Positions 15,831 through 20,082 of a DNA stretch of 20,082 nt are shown piece by piece. Source of the DNA: a virus; IMG/VR virus record IMGVR_UViG_3300043775_003321, positions 1 to 20,082 of that record, one strand, 5' to 3'. Position 1 is the stretch's first letter; the number at the start of each line of letters is the position of its first letter. Under the pieces are notes generated by a model. It did not search any database and had not been told where the DNA came from. It saw nothing but the letters and a program-made list of their open reading frames with translations. The position numbers and the translations under genes are program-made.

Positions 15831-17422
15831 TGCCCGTATTCCAGATCACGGCACCGGATGGGCGCAAGTTTCGCGTCACCGGGCCGGAAGGATCAACCAA
15901 GGAACAGGCGCTGGCGCAAGTTCAGCAGCAGGCGGAACGGCCGCAATCGGCAGAGGCTCCTGCAAGCCCGACTGACGGGGCAACTTTTGGCGAGAACTTT
16001 AGTGCGGGCGTCGGCAAGTCGTTTGTTGATACCGGGCGCGGAATCGGCCAACTGATTGCCGGCATCGGCGCGAAGGTAATGCCGTCGGTGTACCAGCCGA
16101 TTGCCGACAACATACAGGCCGGGGTCGATGAAGCCACGCGCCTTGACGCTCCGCTGATGGCGACCGGCGGCGGTATTACAGGAAACATTGCCGGGCAGGC
16201 TGCGCAGTTTGCTATTCCTGGCAGTGCCGTTGCCGGCGGCGGCCTCAAGTTGCTTCCCCGTCTCGCGCGAGGCGCGGCGGCTGGCGCTGCCATTGCGAAT
16301 ACGCAGCCCGTGACCGGCGAGCAGACTCGCTTGGGCAACACAGCATTCGGCGCAGCCGGCGGTGCGGCGGGCGAGGGCATCGCGGCAGGGATTGGCCGGC
16401 TGGCGGCTGGCTCGTCTAACAAGATTTCGCCGGAAGTTCGCGCGCTTGCCAAACGGGCAAAGGATCTCGGCATCCCGCTTCGCGCAGAACAGGTCTCTGG
16501 AAGTCGGCCGCTGGCTGGTGTATCCGCCGCGCTTGATGCCGTCCCGTTCTCGGGCCGCGATGCGTCGCGCGACACGCAACGCCTTGCCTTCAATCGGGCT
16601 GTATCGCGCACGTTCGGCCAGAACACGGCAAATCTTAAGACGGCCGTGGATCAGGCTGAAAATGTGCTCGGTGCCAAGTATGACGCTGTACTGAAGAACC
16701 ACGGCGTCAATGTTGACAACCAGATGCTGACCGACCTTCAGTCGGTAGCCAGCGCCGCGCGGAACGAAATGACGGATGCGCAGTTTTCCGTCATCCAACG
16801 GAACATCGACAACATCATCGGCAAGGTTGGCCCGAACAATCAGATAGACGCAGAGGCGGCTTACAACATCAAAAAGCTGCTGGATCGGATCGGGAAGTCG
16901 AGTGATTCCTCACTGGCAAATCACGCCCGCGATCTTCGGTCGGTCGTTATCCAGGCGCTAGACCGTTCGCTGCCTCCCGATGTCGCTCGGGGTTTCACCG
17001 AAACTCGCGCGCAGTACAAGAACCTTATTGACGTCCGCAAGCTGGTGAAGGCTGGCGCTGAAGGCAATGTCAGCCCCGCTGTATTGGGGAACAAGTCCGG
17101 CCTGTCGCCCAAGCTTAAGGAAATCGCCGACATCGGCGCACAGTTCCTGAAAGAGCCTTTCGGAAACAGCGGCACGCAGAACAGAACTGTCGGCCTTGGC
17201 ATCCTTGGCGGGCTTGGCGCTGGCGCGATGTTTAACCCAGCACTGGCGATTCAAACTGCGGCGGGTGGCGCGACCATTGGCCGTGGGGCAAATGCGCTGC
17301 TGCAGTCGCCGGGCTTCGTGAACTACCAACTTGCCGGATCGAACACGCTCAGACGTTCGCTCCCCTACGCAAACGCGCTGTTACCCGCGTTTGGCGCGAC
17401 TGGCGCGGTCGCGAGCCAGTAA
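15830..17422 (+). CDS. Putative ejection protein 3 (P22 gp16 position)
   Basis: The 530-residue protein starts with a short domain, FQITAPDGRKFRVTGPEGST and the helix KEQALAQVQQQ (3-36), widely seen at the N-terminus of phage ejection and internal virion proteins. Then follow long Gly/Ala-rich amphipathic and hydrophobic stretches (about 60-195, such as IGQLIAGIGAKVMPSVYQPI and AAGAAIAN). A helical middle (about 200-430) and another hydrophobic Gly/Ala stretch (GLGILGGLGAGAMFNPALAI, about 453-475) complete it. Such membrane-seeking regions suit a protein that inserts into the host envelope at injection. I see no lytic transglycosylase motif. It is read by one-base TAATG coupling, with GAGGAAG as a ribosome binding site. 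Confidence 0.78.
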   Translation: MPVFQITAPDGRKFRVTGPEGSTKEQALAQVQQQAERPQSAEAPASPTDGATFGENFSAGVGKSFVDTGRGIGQLIAGIGAKVMPSVYQPIADNIQAGVDEATRLDAPLMATGGGITGNIAGQAAQFAIPGSAVAGGGLKLLPRLARGAAAGAAIANTQPVTGEQTRLGNTAFGAAGGAAGEGIAAGIGRLAAGSSNKISPEVRALAKRAKDLGIPLRAEQVSGSRPLAGVSAALDAVPFSGRDASRDTQRLAFNRAVSRTFGQNTANLKTAVDQAENVLGAKYDAVLKNHGVNVDNQMLTDLQSVASAARNEMTDAQFSVIQRNIDNIIGKVGPNNQIDAEAAYNIKKLLDRIGKSSDSSLANHARDLRSVVIQALDRSLPPDVARGFTETRAQYKNLIDVRKLVKAGAEGNVSPAVLGNKSGLSPKLKEIADIGAQFLKEPFGNSGTQNRTVGLGILGGLGAGAMFNPALAIQTAAGGATIGRGANALLQSPGFVNYQLAGSNTLRRSLPYANALLPAFGATGAVASQ

Positions 17423-17551
17423 CTGCTTGAACCAGCCGGGCGGCGCAGCCCGGTACGCGATCTCGACCAGGGATCGCGACACAAACCGAAAGAGAAACAC
17501 CACGAGCGGCGTTAGCGCCAGCGCGATGAACGTGGCTGTTCGCTGTTCCAT
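17381..17551 (-). CDS. Small single-span membrane protein, opposite strand
   Basis: This 56-residue ORF is the only plausible minus-strand gene. The product begins MEQRTATFIALALTPLVVFL, giving a transmembrane helix at about residues 7-23. A positively charged amphipathic tail follows (RFVSRSLVEIAYRAAPPGWF, then KQLLARDRASRAKRG), so the positive-inside rule places the C-terminus in the cytoplasm. It fills the 147-base gap between the ejection and tailspike genes, and its last 42 bases overlap the end of the ejection gene antisense. No clear Shine-Dalgarno precedes the ATG, and no convincing promoter is seen. P22 carries its opposite-strand superinfection-exclusion gene sieA in the same interval, so a similar moron role is attractive but unproven. 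Confidence 0.55.
   Translation of the reverse strand: MEQRTATFIALALTPLVVFLFRFVSRSLVEIAYRAAPPGWFKQLLARDRASRAKRG
17436..17453. other. Hairpin 1 in the ejection-tailspike gap
   Basis: CCGGGC (17436-17441) and GCCCGG (17448-17453) form a perfect six-base stem with loop GGCGCA, 13 bases after the ejection gene stop. No T tract follows on either strand, so it is not an intrinsic terminator. It lies inside the minus-strand ORF. Confidence 0.4.
17456..17478. other. Hairpin 2 in the ejection-tailspike gap
   Basis: CGCGATCTC (17456-17464) pairs with GGGATCGCG (17470-17478), nine pairs including one G-U, with a five-base loop. It starts two bases after hairpin 1, so the two make a tandem structure between the ejection and tailspike genes. 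It may separate the two genes at the RNA level or mark a processing site. Both roles are inference. Confidence 0.4.
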
Positions 17552-17554
17552 TTT

Positions 17555-17559
17555 AGGAG
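17555..17559 (+). promoter_or_regulatory. Ribosome binding site that decides the tailspike GTG start
   Basis: AGGAG lies ten bases before GTG 17570. No ATG is available at a suitable place, and the residues following the GTG match the N-terminal domain of many phage spikes, so this site supports the GTG start. Confidence 0.65.
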
Positions 17560-17569
17560 CGTACCACAA

Positions 17570-19255
17570 GTGCTGTTTAGCGATCCTGTTACCACGCCAG
17601 TAGACGCCCAAGGCGACCCGTACCCCGGCGCAAAGGCGCACTTCTACCTCGCCGGCACCCTCACCCCGGCGACCGTCTACGCCGACGCGGGGCTGACCAC
17701 GGCGCTCAGTAACCCCGTGGTGGCGAACGCCAGCGGCCAGTTCGTGCCGATCTACCTCGACCCCACGGTAACCTATCGGCGCATCCTGCGCGACGCTAGT
17801 GACGTGCTGTTGCGTGACAACGACAACATCAACACCGCGAGTCTGACGCAAGCATCGGTGGGACTGGTGCTGTTCCCGCGCTCGGCTAACGAGATCGCGA
17901 CCAGCGTCACGCCGTCGAACTACGCTTATCCGGTGGGCGACATCCGCCGATATGGCGCGGTGAGCGGCGACGGCAACTGCGCGACGGCGTTCACCAATGC
18001 GCTGCTCGCGACCAACCATGTCACGGTGCCGGTCGGCGACTGGCGCGTGGATACCACGGTCGAGATCACCGAGAACCGCACCGTACGGCTTGAGGCGGGC
18101 GCAGTCGTCACCCGCTACAGCGCCTTCAGCGTGGCTACCACGCCCGTGTTCTGGCTCTCGTGGAGCCAGGGCGCGTTGATCGGCAGCGGCATCGGCTCAC
18201 AGGTCAAGTCGCAGAACCGCGCCCCGGATGGCGTCGTGCTGATCGGCTTCACGTCGATGACCACGAGCTTCGGCCGGGACGTGCTGTATTGCACCGTCCG
18301 CGACGTACTGCTGCGCGGTTCGACCAACTACGGCCAGACGACGGGCAACCCGGATGCCTGCCTGAAGATCATCAACGCGCAGCTAGACGGAAAGGCCAGC
18401 TACTTCCACATCATCAGTAACGTGGTGTTCAACGCCGCAAACTACGGGCTGTGGCTGCAGGGCTGGGCGAACGGGTTGCAGATGAGCAACCTGCACTTTT
18501 ACTGGATCGGGAACGACACGCTGGCGAGCAAGGCGGCGATCTTTTCGCAGGGCGCGCTTGATAACGCCTGCGCGGGCGTGTTCCACCACTTCAGCCCGAA
18601 TACCCCGACGATCCGTATCGAGGACTACGACAACACCGCGACCTCTGGCGGGTCGCTTCACGTCACGAGTTACAGCAGCTACAGCAACATCGTCTGCGAA
18701 CAGGACGGCGCGAGCGCCTACGCGCTGGTTGCAAATGCCACCTGCACCGCGTTCAAGAACTACATCCAGATCGTGGATAACGTGGCGCTGGCCTACAGCA
18801 TCAGCAACAATTTCCGCGACGGCAACAATCTGATTTTCACGTCCACGGGCGCGCGGTTTGAGGATGTCCAGATCAGCGACGACCTGAGCGTCGGCGACGA
18901 CGCCTCAGTGGCCGGCACGCTGACCGTGGCGCAGGTGAAAGACACCACCACCGCGCCGACCTACGGGGCATCGGTCGCGATCAACGCGGCGCTGGGTAAT
19001 CACTTCGTGATCGTGGTCACGGATACCAGCGCCTTCACCATCGCGAACCCGACCAACCCGACAGCGGGCCAGATGATCAGCCTGAACATCCGCAACGGCT
19101 CGGGCGGGTCGATGGGCGCGATCACCTGGGGCGGCGACTTCCGCCTGTCAGCGTGGACGAACCCGGCGAACGGCTATAGCCGCAGCATTCAATTCCGCTA
19201 TTACGGTACGACGTGGGTCGAGGAATCCCGTACCGCTGCCGACGTGCTGAACTGA
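17570..19255 (+). CDS. Tailspike / receptor-binding protein
   Basis: The 561-residue protein has three parts. Residues 1-90 (FSDPVTTPVDAQGDPYPGAK, ASGQFVPIYLDPTVTYRRIL) form the adaptor found at the N-terminus of many phage fibres and spikes, which attaches the spike to the tail. From about residue 120 (YPVGDIRRYGAVSGDGN) to 440, the chain has the spacing of a pectate-lyase-like right-handed beta-helix, the usual body for binding or cleaving surface polysaccharide. Residues about 464-561 (GASVAINAALGNHFVIVVTD, FRLSAWTNPANGYSRSIQFR, WVEESRTAADV) are a C-terminal beta domain shared among spikes, probably for trimerisation. Catalytic residues cannot be named with certainty. It starts at GTG with its own ribosome binding site. 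Confidence 0.88.
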   Translation: MLFSDPVTTPVDAQGDPYPGAKAHFYLAGTLTPATVYADAGLTTALSNPVVANASGQFVPIYLDPTVTYRRILRDASDVLLRDNDNINTASLTQASVGLVLFPRSANEIATSVTPSNYAYPVGDIRRYGAVSGDGNCATAFTNALLATNHVTVPVGDWRVDTTVEITENRTVRLEAGAVVTRYSAFSVATTPVFWLSWSQGALIGSGIGSQVKSQNRAPDGVVLIGFTSMTTSFGRDVLYCTVRDVLLRGSTNYGQTTGNPDACLKIINAQLDGKASYFHIISNVVFNAANYGLWLQGWANGLQMSNLHFYWIGNDTLASKAAIFSQGALDNACAGVFHHFSPNTPTIRIEDYDNTATSGGSLHVTSYSSYSNIVCEQDGASAYALVANATCTAFKNYIQIVDNVALAYSISNNFRDGNNLIFTSTGARFEDVQISDDLSVGDDASVAGTLTVAQVKDTTTAPTYGASVAINAALGNHFVIVVTDTSAFTIANPTNPTAGQMISLNIRNGSGGSMGAITWGGDFRLSAWTNPANGYSRSIQFRYYGTTWVEESRTAADVLN

Positions 19256-19515
19256 TGAGCGAGGAACGCATCACGTCCCTCGAGGACGAAGTTAAAGACC
19301 TGCGCATTTCGAACACCGATTTGCGCATTGCCAACGCCAAGCTGGCCTCGTCCATCGAGCATCTGGTGAAAGCCGTGGACGCGCTGACGCTCGTCGTGCA
19401 GTCGCAGCGTGACACGATGAACCAGGGGCGCGGCATTCTCGTTACGCTGATGTTTGTCAGCGGCTCCATCGGGGCGATCGTCGCGACGCTCATCAAGAAA
19501 CTGTTTGGCGGCTGA
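19255..19515 (+). CDS. Holin-like membrane protein 1 with N-terminal coiled coil
   Basis: The frame is open from 19213, but the ATG at 19255 is chosen because it overlaps the tailspike TGA (TGATG). The product is 86 residues. The N-terminal half is a heptad-patterned coiled coil (ITSLEDEVKDLRISNTDLRI, continuing to about residue 50), and residues 61-80 (ILVTLMFVSGSIGAIVATLI) form one transmembrane helix followed by KKLFGG. This coiled-coil-plus-one-helix design resembles XhlA-type and other small phage lysis accessory proteins. It is the first gene of the lysis cassette and is joined to the endolysin by another TGATG overlap. Holin versus holin partner is undecided. Confidence 0.75.
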   Translation: MSEERITSLEDEVKDLRISNTDLRIANAKLASSIEHLVKAVDALTLVVQSQRDTMNQGRGILVTLMFVSGSIGAIVATLIKKLFGG

Positions 19516-19853
19516 TGGAGACGCTACGCCAGAAGCAGAGCCGATTCGCGCGCCTTGTGCCTCGGCTAATCGACAAGGCGTATCTACTCGGATACGAGGT
19601 AACGCTAGGCGATGCATACCGTGACCCGCGCGTGCATGGCCCCATCGGCGTCAAGTTGGGATACGGGCACCGCAGCAGCGCGCACAAACAGCGCCTCGCG
19701 ATTGACCTCAATCTGTTCAAGGCCGGCGCGTTCATGGAAGGCACCGAGGCGCATCGCGAGCTTGGCGAATACTGGGAAACCCTCGGCGGCTCATGGGGCG
19801 GTCGGTGGGGAGACGGAAACCACTACAGCATCGAGGTCGATGGCATCCGATGA
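19515..19853 (+). CDS. Endolysin, M15-type peptidase
   Basis: The 112-residue protein matches the small M15 (VanY/D-Ala-D-Ala carboxypeptidase and L-alanyl-D-glutamate endopeptidase) phage lysins that cut peptidoglycan peptides. The zinc ligands are visible as H57 and D64 in SSAHKQRLAIDLNLF, with the H-x6-D spacing, and H103 in WGDGNHYSIE, with D100 just before it. The N-terminal part GYEVTLGDAYRDP (26-38) supplies the conserved arginine region, and GEYWETLGGSWGGRW (84-98) is typical of this group. There is no signal sequence, so release through a holin lesion is expected. Overlaps with its neighbours (1 and 4 bases) confirm the lysis cassette. Confidence 0.92.
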   Translation: METLRQKQSRFARLVPRLIDKAYLLGYEVTLGDAYRDPRVHGPIGVKLGYGHRSSAHKQRLAIDLNLFKAGAFMEGTEAHRELGEYWETLGGSWGGRWGDGNHYSIEVDGIR

Positions 19854-20035
19854 AAGCACTGATTGACCTTTACCATTTGCACGGCACCAAGATCCTCGGT
19901 TTTGCACAGGTGACGGTCGCCGTGCTGGCGACGTCCACGGGGCTGTTCCCCGACATTGCGCTCAAGTGGCTGATGCTGACATCCGGTCTCCTGACTGCGT
20001 GGCGCGGCTATGTCAACAGCGCCGCTCAAAAGTAG
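19850..20035 (+). CDS. Holin-like small membrane protein 2
   Basis: The frame is open from 19793, but the ATG at 19850 overlaps the endolysin TGA by four bases (ATGA) and gives a compact 61-residue protein. Two hydrophobic segments are seen, about residues 14-30 (KILGFAQVTVAVLATST) and 37-51 (IALKWLMLTSGLLTAWR), separated by GLFPD. The end WRGYVNSAAQK is hydrophilic and basic. This two-helix, roughly 60-residue design next to an endolysin is usual for phage holins or antiholins. Which of the two membrane proteins around the endolysin makes the hole cannot be told from sequence. Confidence 0.75.
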   Translation: MKALIDLYHLHGTKILGFAQVTVAVLATSTGLFPDIALKWLMLTSGLLTAWRGYVNSAAQK

Positions 20036-20082
20036 ACAGCGCACGGACGGGATTCCCAAGAGCTTCAAGCTGCTGGGCCACA
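20010..20082 (+). CDS. Start of the next gene (3' end outside window), possible phage metalloprotease-like protein
   Basis: ATG at 20010 opens a frame with no stop to the window end, reading MSTAPLKSRQRTDG and then IPKSFKLLGH. It overlaps the previous gene by 26 bases. The IPKSFKL-G phrase recalls the N-terminus of small phage proteins with a zinc-protease-like motif further on, but the diagnostic part is not in the window. The visible 24 residues cannot prove the family. Confidence 0.45.
   Translation, partial: MSTAPLKSRQRTDGIPKSFKLLGH

Noticed and set aside
15893-16798. A 301-residue minus-strand open frame opposite the ejection protein gene
   Set aside because: Arg/Ala-rich translation without domains or a ribosome binding site. 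It is a shadow of a GC-rich gene.
17331-17603. A 90-residue plus-strand open frame across the ejection-tailspike gap
   Set aside because: It overlaps both neighbouring genes extensively and has no ribosome binding site or domain. The minus-strand frame in the same gap has a clear membrane helix and is the better candidate.
19213-19254. Upstream start for the first holin-like protein
   Set aside because: The extra 14 residues are Arg/Cys-rich, lie inside the tailspike gene and break the coiled-coil start. ATG 19255 forms a TGATG junction.
19793-19849. Upstream start for the second holin-like protein
   Set aside because: The added residues are basic and unlike a holin N-terminus. ATG 19850 gives an ATGA overlap with the endolysin.
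1-20082. tRNA genes, CRISPR arrays, insertion sequences, attachment sites, diversity-generating retroelement
   Set aside because: I looked for cloverleaf signatures, spaced direct repeats, transposase or reverse transcriptase motifs and paired template/variable repeats and saw none. Genes fill nearly all of the window.

Overview
The window is about 20 kb of the late (virion assembly and lysis) region of a tailed phage or prophage with a short-tailed, P22-like virion. The evidence is a set of recognisable P22-type morphogenesis proteins in P22 order: terminase large subunit end, portal, scaffold, coat, gp4-type and gp10-type tail accessory factors, three ejection (DNA transfer) proteins and a tailspike, followed by a lysis cassette. 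The DNA is strongly GC-rich with G/C-ending codons, which points to a GC-rich proteobacterial host (a Burkholderia-, Bordetella- or Xanthomonas-like host would fit). The host cannot be fixed from this sequence. No integrase, repressor or replication gene lies in the window, so temperate versus virulent lifestyle is undecided.

Layout. 1-2700: end of the terminase large subunit, then the portal. 2700-7208: four extra genes that P22 lacks at this place, including a 946-residue repetitive beta-rich protein. 7266-9359: scaffold and major coat protein, closed by a strong intrinsic terminator (9366-9398). 9408-10711: a glycosyltransferase and methyltransferase pair inserted between coat and the tail genes. 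10708-12479: gp4-like and gp10-like DNA-stabilising tail factors. 12476-14227: a glycine-rich fibre-like protein where P22 has its tail needle, plus two small proteins. 14224-17422: three ejection proteins. 17381-17551: a small membrane-protein ORF on the opposite strand. 17570-19255: tailspike. 19255-20035: holin-like protein, M15-type endolysin and a second holin-like protein. 20010-20082: the start of one more gene, cut by the window end.

All genes but one lie on the + strand and nearly all overlap by 1-8 bases or abut (TAATG, ATGA, TGATG junctions), which indicates one translationally coupled late operon. The genes work as a pipeline. Terminase pumps DNA through the portal into a shell of coat protein assembled on scaffold. 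gp4- and gp10-like proteins seal the filled head. Ejection proteins are loaded for delivery into the next host, the tailspike binds the cell surface, and the lysis cassette releases virions.

The points most worth a second look are the opposite-strand membrane ORF in the position of P22's superinfection-exclusion locus, the glycosyltransferase/methyltransferase pair inside the capsid-tail operon, and the mosaic 946-residue protein, which looks like a beta-propeller interrupted by repeated beta modules.
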